Shown here one piece after another: positions 6,555-14,351 of a stretch of DNA of 15,424 bases. The translations under genes were made by a program, and so were the position numbers. The notes below the pieces were generated by a model. That model had not been told where the DNA came from. It was given only the letters and a program-made list of their open reading frames with translations, and did not search any database. Position 1 is the first letter of the stretch. Each line of letters opens with the position of its first letter. The stretch comes from Nitrospinota bacterium (GTDB lineage: Bacteria > Nitrospinota > Nitrospinia > UBA9942 > JAHJSF01): contig JAHJSF010000060.1 of assembly GCA_018830405.1 (NCBI GenBank), positions 1 through 15,424 of the forward strand, read 5' to 3'.

Positions 6555-9365
6555 ATTAAGAAGATTTTTATCAAGGGTGCCAAAGAGCATAACCTTAAGA
6601 ATATAGATGTAGAGATTCCGAGAGATAAACTCGTGGTCATAACCGGATTGAGCGGTTCCGGTAAGTCCTCCCTGGCCTTCGATACGATATATGCGGAAGG
6701 GCAGAGGAGGTATGTGGAGTCACTCTCCTCCTACGCCCGGCAGTTCCTCGATCAGATGGAGAAACCGGATGTTGATTATATAGAAGGGCTTTCTCCGGCT
6801 ATTTCGATAGAGCAGAAGGCCCTTAGCAAAAACCCCCGTTCAACCGTCGGCACGGTAACCGAGATATACGACTACCTACGTCTACTCTATGCCAGTATAG
6901 GTAAGGTTCAATGTTATAAATGCGGCCGAGAGATATCGTCGCAGACCGTTCAGCAGATTACCGATTCAATCCTAAAACTCCCCGAGGGGAGCAAGATATA
7001 TCTTCTGGCCCCTATTGTCCGTGACAGGAAAGGGGAATACCGGAAAGAGTTTGAGGAGATGCAGAAGAAGGGCTTTATAAGGGCCCGTGTGGACGGGGAG
7101 ATAAGGGAGTTGACCGAGGAGATATCCCTGAATAAAAAGTTAAAGCATACTATTGAGATTGTTGTTGATAGGCTTGTAGTTAAAGAGGATATAGAGAGAC
7201 GGCTGGCCGATTCGGTTGAGCTGGCCCTCAAACTGGCCGACGGGATACTTGTGCTGAAGGTTGAGGGGGGAGAGGATATTCTCTTCAGCGAAAAATCGAC
7301 CTGTCTTCATTGCGGTATAAGCTACCCCGAGATTGTCCCCAGGATGTTTTCGTTCAACAGCCCCCACGGTGCCTGCCCCGAGTGTGACGGCCTCGGCTAT
7401 AACCTCCATGTTGATCCGGCCCTTGTTATACAGAATGAAAACCTCTCAATAGATGATGGGGTTATAGAACCGGCCTCCAAACGGAAGGAAGGCTCATACT
7501 TCTACTCCAAACTTCAGAGCCTCTCCAAACATTATGGATTTCCCCTCGACGTTCCCTTTAAAAAACTCCCGGCTAAGATTAAGGATATTATCCTCAATGG
7601 TTCCGGTGGTGAGAGAATCGCCTTTGTCTACCAGGATAGGAGTAGCCGATATTCCTACACTAAAAAGTTTGAGGGGATTGTCCCCGAATTGGAGAGACGT
7701 TACAAAGAGACCGATTCGGAGGATGTCCGCTCATCCATTGAAAAGTATATGGTTAATTCCCCCTGCCCTAAGTGTAACGGGGCGCGCCTAAGGGACGAGT
7801 CTCTGGCTGTATACGTGGGAGGGAAAAACATTATGGAGGTGACATCCCTCTCGATAAATGACTCTATAGCCTTCTTCGATAATATTTCTCTGTCAAAGCA
7901 GGAGGAAGAGATTGCCCGTCTCATCCTTAAAGAGATACGGGAGAGGCTCAGATTCCTCAAAGATGTTGGTCTCGGCTATCTTACACTCCATCGTACATCT
8001 TCTACTCTCTCAGGTGGAGAGGGACAGCGAATCAGACTGGCTACTCAGATAGGTTCCAGCCTGATGGGTGTTTTATATATCTTGGATGAACCGAGCATCG
8101 GGCTCCACCAGAGGGATAATCGCCGTCTTATCGACACATTGTTGAGACTGCGTGACATGGGGAACACCGTGATAGTGGTAGAGCACGACCCCGACACGAT
8201 GCTCTCGGCCGATTATATTGTCGACCTCGGTCCGGGGGCCGGTGTGGAGGGGGGGAGGATTGTAGCTCAAGGGACACCGAAGCAGATTATGGCCAATAAG
8301 AATTCCCTGACAGGGCAATATCTTTCGGGCAAACTTACCATCCCTGTTCCTAAAGAGAGAACGGCCCCCACAAAAAAGGAAATAAAGATTTTTGGCGCAG
8401 AACATAACAACCTTAAAGGGATAGATGTTGCCTTCCCGATTGGTCTATTCACCTGCGTAACGGGGGTATCCGGTTCCGGCAAGAGCAGTCTTATAATCGA
8501 TGTTCTGAACAAAGAGCTCAACCACCAACTCTATAACTCAAAGGAGAGGGGAGGGGCGCACAAAAAGATAACCGGCCTCCAGCATATAGACAAGATTATA
8601 AATATAGACCAGTCCCCCATAGGCCGAACCCCAAGGTCTAATCCGGCCACCTATACCGGCCTATTCACCCACATAAGAGAACTCTTTGCCCAACTACCCG
8701 AGGCGAAAAAGAGGGGATATAAACCGGGACGTTTCAGCTTTAATGTTAAAGGGGGAAGGTGTGAGGCCTGCCAGGGGGACGGGATAATAAAGATAGAGAT
8801 GCACTTCCTTCCCGATGTCTATATCACCTGCGAATCGTGCCGAGGTAAACGCTTCAACCGAGAGACACTCGACATAAGATACAAGGGGAAGAATATCGCC
8901 GAGATACTCGATATGACGGTCAAAGAGGCAGTCGACTTCTTCCAAAATATCCCGGCCATAAATAGAAAACTGCAGACAATAAACGATGTCGGGTTGGAAT
9001 ATATCAAACTGGGGCAGTCAGCCACAACTCTATCGGGAGGGGAGGCGCAGAGGATGAAACTATCGAAAGAGCTCTCCAAGCGAAGCACCGGAAGCACATT
9101 CTATATATTGGACGAACCGACTACCGGGCTCCACTTCGCCGATATACAGAAGCTCTTGGATGTCTTGAGCCGCCTGAAGGAAGAGGGGAACAGCATAGTG
9201 GTTATAGAGCATAACCTTGATGTTATAAAGACGGCCGACCATATAATAGACCTTGGTCCTGAAGGAGGCGCAGCCGGAGGGGAGATTGTCGGGATAGGAA
9301 CGCCGGAAGAAATAGCCGCCAACAAGCTTTCATATACAGGAAAATACCTGAAGGCGGTCTTGTAA
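6555..9365 (+). CDS. uvrA: Excinuclease ABC subunit A, predicted ATT start
   Basis: UvrA is the damage-recognition ATPase of nucleotide excision repair; as a dimer it scans DNA and loads UvrB. Read from ATT at 6555 the protein has 936 residues, against 940 in E. coli, and opens [20 protein letters not shown], which aligns gap-free with the E. coli N-terminus. The first Walker A is then GLSGSGKS at 31-38 with the lysine at 37, the same number as in E. coli. Other landmarks: zinc site C250/C253/C274/C277, signature LSGGEGQR from 485, second Walker A GVSGSGKS at 637-644, second zinc site C736/C739/C759/C762, and LSGGEAQR from 826 followed by [11 protein letters not shown]. Starting at the first conventional codon (GTG 6633) would lose 26 conserved residues. 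It follows the antiporter gene by 18 bases in the same frame, with the antiporter's TAG between them. Confidence 0.96.
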   Translation: MKKIFIKGAKEHNLKNIDVEIPRDKLVVITGLSGSGKSSLAFDTIYAEGQRRYVESLSSYARQFLDQMEKPDVDYIEGLSPAISIEQKALSKNPRSTVGTVTEIYDYLRLLYASIGKVQCYKCGREISSQTVQQITDSILKLPEGSKIYLLAPIVRDRKGEYRKEFEEMQKKGFIRARVDGEIRELTEEISLNKKLKHTIEIVVDRLVVKEDIERRLADSVELALKLADGILVLKVEGGEDILFSEKSTCLHCGISYPEIVPRMFSFNSPHGACPECDGLGYNLHVDPALVIQNENLSIDDGVIEPASKRKEGSYFYSKLQSLSKHYGFPLDVPFKKLPAKIKDIILNGSGGERIAFVYQDRSSRYSYTKKFEGIVPELERRYKETDSEDVRSSIEKYMVNSPCPKCNGARLRDESLAVYVGGKNIMEVTSLSINDSIAFFDNISLSKQEEEIARLILKEIRERLRFLKDVGLGYLTLHRTSSTLSGGEGQRIRLATQIGSSLMGVLYILDEPSIGLHQRDNRRLIDTLLRLRDMGNTVIVVEHDPDTMLSADYIVDLGPGAGVEGGRIVAQGTPKQIMANKNSLTGQYLSGKLTIPVPKERTAPTKKEIKIFGAEHNNLKGIDVAFPIGLFTCVTGVSGSGKSSLIIDVLNKELNHQLYNSKERGGAHKKITGLQHIDKIINIDQSPIGRTPRSNPATYTGLFTHIRELFAQLPEAKKRGYKPGRFSFNVKGGRCEACQGDGIIKIEMHFLPDVYITCESCRGKRFNRETLDIRYKGKNIAEILDMTVKEAVDFFQNIPAINRKLQTINDVGLEYIKLGQSATTLSGGEAQRMKLSKELSKRSTGSTFYILDEPTTGLHFADIQKLLDVLSRLKEEGNSIVVIEHNLDVIKTADHIIDLGPEGGAAGGEIVGIGTPEEIAANKLSYTGKYLKAVL

Positions 9366-9447
9366 ACCTATTGCAAAAATCATATTTAAAGGTTATTTTA
9401 CCAGTATCCGTGCGAGTAATAGAATAACCATAATTTAGGAAGATATT

Positions 9448-11913
9448 GTGGATAAAGATGTCAAAAAAGAGGTTGACGCCAAGAAGGTCGAGGAGATAAA
9501 AGAGTCGATAAAACATCATATCCTCTCAACCATTGCCAGAGACCCTGAACGCCGTTCGAAATATGATGTCTACAAAGGGGTGGCCTATGCCATCCGCGAC
9601 CTTCTTATTGAAAGGTGGCTAAAGACCCAGCGGGCCTACTATAAGGCCAACAGTAAAAGGGTCTATTACCTCTCTATGGAGTTTTTGGAAGGGAGGGCCC
9701 TCGGTAATGCCCTCATAAATCTGGGTATTATGGATGAGTTTTCTCAGGCGGTACACGACCTTGGTTACGAGCTTGAAGATCTGCGTGAACTTGAGTGGGA
9801 TGCCGGCCTCGGTAACGGCGGTCTTGGTAGACTGGCCGCCTGCTTTCTTGATTCTCTGGCTACCCTCGAAATCCCCTCCTACGGCTACGGGATACATTAT
9901 GAATATGGGATATTCTACCAGAGCATAGTGGATGGTTATCAGGTTGAAACCCCCGACCATTGGCTCCGTTTCGGCAACCCTTGGGAGTATATTCACCCCG
10001 GGTTTACCTTCCCTATAAAATTCCACGGGCGTGTCCAGACAAACAACAGCAATGGACGTCCCCAAAGCGAATGGATTGATACAGAGGAAGTTCTGGCTGT
10101 CGCCTGTGATACCCCGGTTCCCGGCTACAATAACAATCATGTCATAAACCTCAGGTTATGGGCGGCCAAATCATCGAGAGACTTTGACCTCAAATTCTTC
10201 AACAAGGGCGACTACATCAGGGCCGTTGAGAGCAAGCTTATGTCTGAGACCATATCGAAGGTCCTCTATCCGGCCGATCATCAGGCCGAGGGGCGTGAGC
10301 TCCGTTTAAAGCAGCAGTACTTCCTCGTCTCAGCCACTATTCAGGATATAATCAGGCGCTACAAGAAATATTCAGATACCTATGATTCCCTCCCCGACAA
10401 GGTGGCTATTCAGCTTAACGATACCCACCCCTCCCTGGCTATTGCCGAACTGATGAGGATACTGGTGGATAATGAATCGTTGGAGTGGGAAAATGCCTGG
10501 GATATCGCAGTCGGAACATTTGGCTACACCAATCACACCATACTCCCCGAGGCGCTTGAGAAATGGCCGGTAGCCCTGCTTGGCAAGGTCCTCCCCAGGC
10601 ATCTCGAAATTATAGAGGAGATAGACCGGAGATTTATGATGGATGCCGCCAGACACTTCCCGGGAGATATCAATAGGATAAGAGGGATGTCCATTTTTGA
10701 GGATACCGGGTTGGGGAAAATGGTTAAGATGGCCAACCTGTCCATAATAGGGAGCCATTCTGTAAACGGAGTCTCCGCCCTTCATACGAAGATACTAAAG
10801 GAAGAGGTTTTTAAAGACTTCTATACTATGTATCCGGAACGGTTCAGCAACAAGACGAATGGGATAACCCCGCGCCGTTGGCTTAAAAAGGCCAACCCGC
10901 TCCTGGCAGAACTTATAACAAGCAGAATAGGAGATGGGTGGGTAACTGACCTCGATCAGCTTAAGAAACTGGTACCGCTGGCAGATGATAATGACTTTAT
11001 CGCCCAATGGGGAGAGGTAAAAAAGAAGAATAAGGAGAAACTGGCTGTATATATACGTTCTAACAACGAGATAGACGTAGATGTAAACAGCATCTTTGAT
11101 GTCCAGATTAAGAGGATGCATGAATATAAGAGGCAGCTTCTCAATCTCTTTCATGCCATTACCCTATACAACAGGATAAAGAATAAAAAAGACCGCACCA
11201 TCTTCCCGAGGACAATAATGTTCGGGGGCAAAGCGGCCCCCTCCTACTACAACGCCAAACTTATCATCAAGCTGATAAACTCCGTGGCCGACATAGTTAA
11301 CCACGACAAGGAAGTCTCGGATAAATTGAAGATAATTTTCCTGCAAAACTATAGCGTATCTCTGGCGGAGAAGGTAATCCCTGCCGCTGATCTGTCGGAA
11401 CAGATATCTACCGCCGGTAAAGAGGCCTCAGGGACGGGAAATATGAAGTTTGCCCTAAACGGAGCCCTGACCATCGGGACGCTCGATGGGGCCAATATAG
11501 AGATTAGGGAAGAGGTGGGGGATGAGAATATCTTTATATTCGGACTGACAAACCAGGAGGTTAAGGATACAAACCGTAACGGTTACAATCCAACGCAATA
11601 CTACGAACAGGATGAAGAGTTGCGCACGGTCATAGATATGGTAAGGGGAGGGTATTTTTCTACCTTCCAGCCAAATCTGTTCAAACCGATAACAGACTCG
11701 CTCCTTCAATATGGTGATCCCTACATGCTCTTGGCTGACTATAGGGGCTATGTAGAATGCCAGGAGAGGGTAGCCAAAACCTATCCGGACAGTCACAAAT
11801 GGAACAGGATGTCTATCCTAAACGTGGCCAACATGGGGAAATTCAGTTCCGACAGGGCCATAAAACAATATGCCGAAGAGATATGGAATGCCAAACCTGT
11901 CCACGTGGAGTAA
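9448..11913 (+). CDS. glgP: Glycogen/alpha-glucan phosphorylase (GT35)
   Basis: Cytoplasmic, PLP-dependent enzyme that releases glucose-1-phosphate from the non-reducing ends of glycogen or maltodextrin using inorganic phosphate. The protein has 821 residues, close to E. coli GlgP (about 815). Motifs in order: YYLSMEFLEGRALGNAL (~72-88), the glycine loop DAGLGNGGLGRLAACFLDS, QLNDTHPSLAIAELMR, NGITPRRWL, KRMHEYKRQLLN (~554-565) and EASGTGNMKFALNG. In the last, K667 is the expected lysine that forms the Schiff base with PLP. The bacterial form lacks the N-terminal phosphorylation segment of animal enzymes. The start is GTG at 9448, with AGGAAGA at 9437-9443 as ribosome-binding site. It lies 82 bases after uvrA on the same strand, so read-through is possible but no functional link is implied. 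No other glycogen genes are in the window. Confidence 0.97.
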   Translation: MDKDVKKEVDAKKVEEIKESIKHHILSTIARDPERRSKYDVYKGVAYAIRDLLIERWLKTQRAYYKANSKRVYYLSMEFLEGRALGNALINLGIMDEFSQAVHDLGYELEDLRELEWDAGLGNGGLGRLAACFLDSLATLEIPSYGYGIHYEYGIFYQSIVDGYQVETPDHWLRFGNPWEYIHPGFTFPIKFHGRVQTNNSNGRPQSEWIDTEEVLAVACDTPVPGYNNNHVINLRLWAAKSSRDFDLKFFNKGDYIRAVESKLMSETISKVLYPADHQAEGRELRLKQQYFLVSATIQDIIRRYKKYSDTYDSLPDKVAIQLNDTHPSLAIAELMRILVDNESLEWENAWDIAVGTFGYTNHTILPEALEKWPVALLGKVLPRHLEIIEEIDRRFMMDAARHFPGDINRIRGMSIFEDTGLGKMVKMANLSIIGSHSVNGVSALHTKILKEEVFKDFYTMYPERFSNKTNGITPRRWLKKANPLLAELITSRIGDGWVTDLDQLKKLVPLADDNDFIAQWGEVKKKNKEKLAVYIRSNNEIDVDVNSIFDVQIKRMHEYKRQLLNLFHAITLYNRIKNKKDRTIFPRTIMFGGKAAPSYYNAKLIIKLINSVADIVNHDKEVSDKLKIIFLQNYSVSLAEKVIPAADLSEQISTAGKEASGTGNMKFALNGALTIGTLDGANIEIREEVGDENIFIFGLTNQEVKDTNRNGYNPTQYYEQDEELRTVIDMVRGGYFSTFQPNLFKPITDSLLQYGDPYMLLADYRGYVECQERVAKTYPDSHKWNRMSILNVANMGKFSSDRAIKQYAEEIWNAKPVHVE

Positions 11914-11930
11914 CTATTTCTGCGAAGAAT

Positions 11931-12006
11931 TGGTGACCCCAAGGGGAATCGAACCCCTGTTTCCGCCGTGAGAGGGCGAAGTCCTAGGCCGCTAGACGAT
12001 GGGGCC
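11931..12006 (-). tRNA. tRNA-Glu (anticodon CTC)
   Basis: A complete 76-base cloverleaf on the minus strand, read from 12006 to 11931. The acceptor GGCCCCA pairs with TGGGGTC (one G-U); the anticodon loop CTCTCAC holds CTC between TCGCC and GGCGG; the T arm is AGGGG-TTCGATT-CCCCT. The discriminator is A and the CCA end is encoded. It reads GAG codons. Its 3' end lies 17 bases from the end of the convergent glgP gene. Confidence 0.96.
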
Positions 12007-12079
12007 GGTCACAATTGAAGTTAGAAATATAACAGAAAAGCCCGGAAACTCAAAACAATTTTTGGATTTGGGGCGGAAT

Positions 12080-12153
12080 TGGTTGGGGGACTAGGATTCG
12101 AACCTAGATATGCAGAGTCAGAGTCTACAGTCCTGCCGTTAGACGATCCCCCA
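12080..12153 (-). tRNA. tRNA-Gln (anticodon CTG)
   Basis: A complete 74-base cloverleaf on the minus strand. The acceptor TGGGGGA pairs with TCCCCCA, including the weak U1-A72 pair that is a known glutamine identity element. The anticodon loop CTCTGAC holds CTG on the stem GTAGA/TCTGC (one G-U pair). The T arm is CTAGG-TTCGAAT-CCTAG, and CCA is encoded. It reads CAG codons. It is first in a two-tRNA transcript, 73 bases ahead of tRNA-Glu. Confidence 0.96.
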
Positions 12154-12169
12154 GTAATTACGAATCACG

Positions 12170-12198
12170 AGTATATAAATATTCCCGATTTTTGTCAA
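12170..12198 (-). promoter_or_regulatory. Near-consensus sigma70 promoter of the tRNA operon
   Basis: On the minus strand, TTGACA (12193-12198) and TATACT (12170-12175) are separated by exactly 17 bases: a perfect -35, and a -10 with five of six matches. The -10 ends 16 bases before tRNA-Gln, so the primary transcript has a very short leader. This is what a strong, constitutive stable-RNA promoter looks like. Confidence 0.82.
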
Positions 12199-12260
12199 AC
12201 TCTCTCTTGTTTTAGGGAGATTTATTGGCTTATGAACCTTTTGCAAGATACTCCACATTA

Positions 12261-13052
12261 TTATTCCTCTTGTCGTAGTGCCCCCCAACTCTGTATTAAC
12301 TTGCATACTATTGCGGAAAGAACTATTACCTTTTGGCAAGTAGCTTGAATAATGAAGCCATCTGAGGTTTCTACTCTCGGCCCATATTCACATAACAAGA
12401 TATATCCTATCAATAGAACCGCAAACAGGATGTAGACCAGTGCATATACATTAGGATAATTTTTATTTGTAAATATTGCTATGGTGTAGCATAGCGCTGC
12501 GGCCAAAAAAGACTGAGAAGCCAATGTTGCCAAGAAAATATGCTCCTCCCAAAATAGGTTGCCAGGCCTCAAGGCAGCTGCAATGTACAATACGCCTGAT
12601 ATTACCCCAAAGACTGAGCCTGCTGTGCTTATTGTTCTTACCATGCCTGGTTCCAGAAAGAAACGACGTATTGCAATGTGAAAAACGGAAATACCTAAAC
12701 CCGTAACCGTCAAAGCGATGGTGAAGATAATAGCCGAGGTTAGGTTAGACTTACCCCCACTGGTAACGGTCATTCCCAATTCGCTGTAAAAAGCCTGAAA
12801 AAACGGATACCCTAAACCTGTTTGGTCAAGTATTGCACCACCGGGGTAGAAAAATATAGCTACTATTGTCAAAACTATGAACTGAATAGAGGTGAATATG
12901 GCAAAGTGAAAAGGCCATTTATTTAGCTCATCATCGGAATAGGTTGTTTTGTACATCAGAATTAGGGAATGACAAATTGCCTTTGCTCTATACTCTCCCC
13001 GATCTACTGCTCGCCCCACTAAATTTTTTGCAAGTATATTTTTCCCAGACAT
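12261..13052 (-). CDS. Six-helix membrane protein, DUF998-like
   Basis: A 263-residue integral membrane protein of unknown function. Residues 1-46 are soluble and polar. I see six hydrophobic segments at about 48-68, 105-127, 138-160, 167-190, 199-219 and 232-250. After helix 1 comes YPGGAILDQTGLGYPFFQAFYSELGMT, with a YPGG turn, an aromatic GY-FF pair and an SELG motif. This loop (about 69-104, likely outside) resembles the conserved N-x-x-S-D/E-L-G region of DUF998 and related proteins; the assignment is from recall of the pattern and is moderate. No catalytic residues are recognisable. The start is well supported: AGGAGG lies 6 bases before the ATG. The tRNA promoter lies just beyond its stop, and an AT-rich leader precedes it. 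Confidence 0.75.
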   Translation of the reverse strand: MSGKNILAKNLVGRAVDRGEYRAKAICHSLILMYKTTYSDDELNKWPFHFAIFTSIQFIVLTIVAIFFYPGGAILDQTGLGYPFFQAFYSELGMTVTSGGKSNLTSAIIFTIALTVTGLGISVFHIAIRRFFLEPGMVRTISTAGSVFGVISGVLYIAAALRPGNLFWEEHIFLATLASQSFLAAALCYTIAIFTNKNYPNVYALVYILFAVLLIGYILLCEYGPRVETSDGFIIQATCQKVIVLSAIVCKLIQSWGALRQEE

Positions 13053-13229
13053 GCCAACCTCCTAAATTAAGTTTGGTAAATCCAATCCTAAATAACAGCC
13101 TTCTGAAGAACATACTAAAAACTTCTTGTGGAACTTATTCTTTTACACCTCCCTTCTTTTTTATTTCTTTATGCTAGATATGATTTTTTTTACTTAAATC
13201 TTTTGGGTAAAGAGAAAAATCCTGCTCTC

Positions 13230-13242
13230 ACAAAGACTTTGT
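13230..13242. repeat. Short inverted repeat ACAAAG-a-CTTTGT
   Basis: A perfect 6+1+6 palindrome in the AT-rich leader upstream of the membrane-protein gene. Its short centre suits a dimeric regulator site better than an RNA hairpin. It could also be chance in AT-rich DNA. Confidence 0.35.
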
Positions 13243-13309
13243 TTGCTTTTTAGAAAGTAAGAGAATGGCATCTTACCAAATTACGAACTTTGCTCAAACA
13301 ACTATCATG

Positions 13310-13323
13310 CACTCTGCAGAGTG
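13310..13323. repeat. 14-bp perfect palindrome CACTCTGCAGAGTG
   Basis: A perfect, ungapped 14-base palindrome lying 257 bases upstream of the membrane-protein start and about 80 bases downstream of the candidate promoter's -10. A loop-free palindrome of this length is typical of an operator for a dimeric repressor, though no regulator gene is adjacent. Confidence 0.5.
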
Positions 13324-13365
13324 TGTGGTTATGAGAGATTTTTAATTAGGTGTATCAACCCTAAG

Positions 13366-13380
13366 GCGATGTGGCATCGC
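13366..13380. repeat. Small hairpin GCGATG-tgg-CATCGC
   Basis: A perfect 6-base stem with a 3-base loop. On the minus strand it would fold about 13 bases after the predicted transcription start from the 13401-13430 promoter. It is not followed by a U tract, so it is not an ordinary terminator. Confidence 0.45.
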
Positions 13381-13400
13381 AAGAACATTGTGTAAAATAA

Positions 13401-13430
13401 GATATACTACAAATTCAGAAGACTTGTCAA
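13401..13430 (-). promoter_or_regulatory. Candidate promoter upstream of the membrane-protein leader
   Basis: On the minus strand a perfect TTGACA (13425-13430) is followed after 18 bases by TATATC (13401-13406), a moderate -10 box. It would start a leader of roughly 340 bases before the ATG at 13052. The alternative is that the gene is read through from oleB or from a nearer, weaker promoter. Confidence 0.4.
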
Positions 13431-13481
13431 AAAAACATTAATTTTGTTCTGACTTAAGGATGGGACAAGTTTGGGGTTGGG

Positions 13482-14351
13482 CTACTTCTTCAAAAACTCG
13501 TTTATCAAAGTAGTAATTTTATCCCCCTCATCCTCAAGGATATAGTGTCCCCCTTCGGGGAAGGTGTGGAGTTGGGCGGCGGGGAATTTTTCCTTCCAAA
13601 CCTTTAGGAAGTCATTGTCGAAGATAAAGTCTTTCTCTCCCCAACATATCAGCATAGGTTTATCTTTAAGGAGAGGGAGTTTTGATTCTGTTTCGCTTAT
13701 TATTTCATAACCTCTATCGCCAGGTTTAAGCGGTATATCTTCCACAAAGCGGTGTATAGCTATCCTGTTCTTCCATGAATCGTAGGGGGCAACATAGGCC
13801 TGGCGCAGCTCTTTTTTTAGCCCCTTGACCGTACACTTGTAGGCGGAGCCAAGAACAAACAGATTGAGCCCTCTGGCCATTATCGCGCCGGTAAGTTTGC
13901 TCCTGAATAGCTTTAAAACAAATGGGAACTTCTTCCCTTTGGGAAGATGGAATCCAGCCGTGTTTAATATAACCAACCTCTTTATCCGTTCAGGGTATCT
14001 GGTGGCGAATGTTGTCCCTATCATCCCCCCCCAGTCATGGAGTATAAGAGTGATATTCTCTTTTATATTAAGATGATTGAGGAGATGTTCCAAGTCCTCA
14101 ACCCGACGGGCCAGAGTATATGGATAATCCTTCTCTTTCGGTTTGTCTGAATAGCCGCAGCCGATATGGTCAGGAACTATGGTTCGGTATGAGGAGCTGA
14201 AGGCCTTGACCAGATTCCTGTAGTAGAACGACCAGGTAGGATTGCCATGGAGCATTACTATCGGTTCCCCCTGACCTTCATCTATATAGTGATACTTAAT
14301 ACCATTCAGGTCTAAGTAGTTATGTTTAAAAGAATATATATCTCCTACCAT
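13482..14351 (-). CDS. oleB: OleB-like alpha/beta hydrolase (beta-lactone decarboxylase family)
   Basis: A 289-residue alpha/beta hydrolase of the haloalkane-dehalogenase-like branch. In the ole pathway OleB removes CO2 from cis-beta-lactones made by OleC and yields long-chain cis-olefins. The likely oxyanion motif is HGNPTWSFYYR (35-45). The nucleophile is Asp106 in LILHDWGG, where an Asp rather than Ser is the hallmark of this branch. A likely acid is D241 in CWGEKDFIFDND, and the catalytic His is H269 in PEGGHYILED. The enzyme is complete and of normal length. Its ATG overlaps the end of oleA by 7 bases, with a G-rich ribosome-binding stretch inside oleA, so translation is probably coupled. 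Sequence alone would also fit a dehalogenase or epoxide hydrolase; the oleA overlap is what favours OleB. Confidence 0.87.
   Translation of the reverse strand: MVGDIYSFKHNYLDLNGIKYHYIDEGQGEPIVMLHGNPTWSFYYRNLVKAFSSSYRTIVPDHIGCGYSDKPKEKDYPYTLARRVEDLEHLLNHLNIKENITLILHDWGGMIGTTFATRYPERIKRLVILNTAGFHLPKGKKFPFVLKLFRSKLTGAIMARGLNLFVLGSAYKCTVKGLKKELRQAYVAPYDSWKNRIAIHRFVEDIPLKPGDRGYEIISETESKLPLLKDKPMLICWGEKDFIFDNDFLKVWKEKFPAAQLHTFPEGGHYILEDEGDKITTLINEFLKK

Larger units (their letters stand above)
13053..13481. other. 429-base AT-rich region without a convincing gene
   Basis: This stretch separates oleB from the membrane-protein gene, both on the minus strand. It is clearly richer in A and T than its neighbours. 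It holds three palindromic elements (13230-13242, 13310-13323, 13366-13380) and a promoter-like pair at 13401-13430, and ends in the AGGAGG ribosome-binding site of the gene at 13052. Only very short open frames are present on either strand, none with a good ribosome-binding site. It may be a long structured 5' leader or a degraded stretch; I see no remnant of oleC in it. Confidence 0.6.

Noticed and set aside
5952-6590. 212-codon minus-strand frame opposite the antiporter
   Set aside because: It is antisense to a conserved domain, and its translation has no recognisable motif or ribosome-binding site.
6633-9365. UvrA starting at GTG 6633 (910 residues)
   Set aside because: It would drop 26 residues that align without gaps to other UvrA proteins and has no ribosome-binding site; the ATT at 6555 fits better.
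9391-9429. Terminator between uvrA and glgP (ggttatt...aataacc)
   Set aside because: The stem is 7 AT-rich pairs with a 25-base loop and no following T tract.
9619-10140. 173-codon minus-strand frame opposite glgP
   Set aside because: It mirrors highly conserved phosphorylase sequence and is a codon-bias shadow.
12203-12222. Hairpin (tctctc...gggaga) as terminator of the membrane-protein gene
   Set aside because: The stem is weak with a G-U pair, there is no U tract on the minus strand, and it runs up against the tRNA promoter.
13260-13400. Short frames in the AT-rich region (a 26-codon plus-strand frame from the ATG at 13265 and a 19-codon minus-strand frame over the hairpin)
   Set aside because: They have no good ribosome-binding site, no known family and very short length; a leader peptide is possible but not supported.
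12080-13481. Genomic island integrated at tRNA-Gln
   Set aside because: The AT-rich stretch lies on the 5' side of the tRNA. There is no integrase and no repeated copy of the tRNA 3' end.
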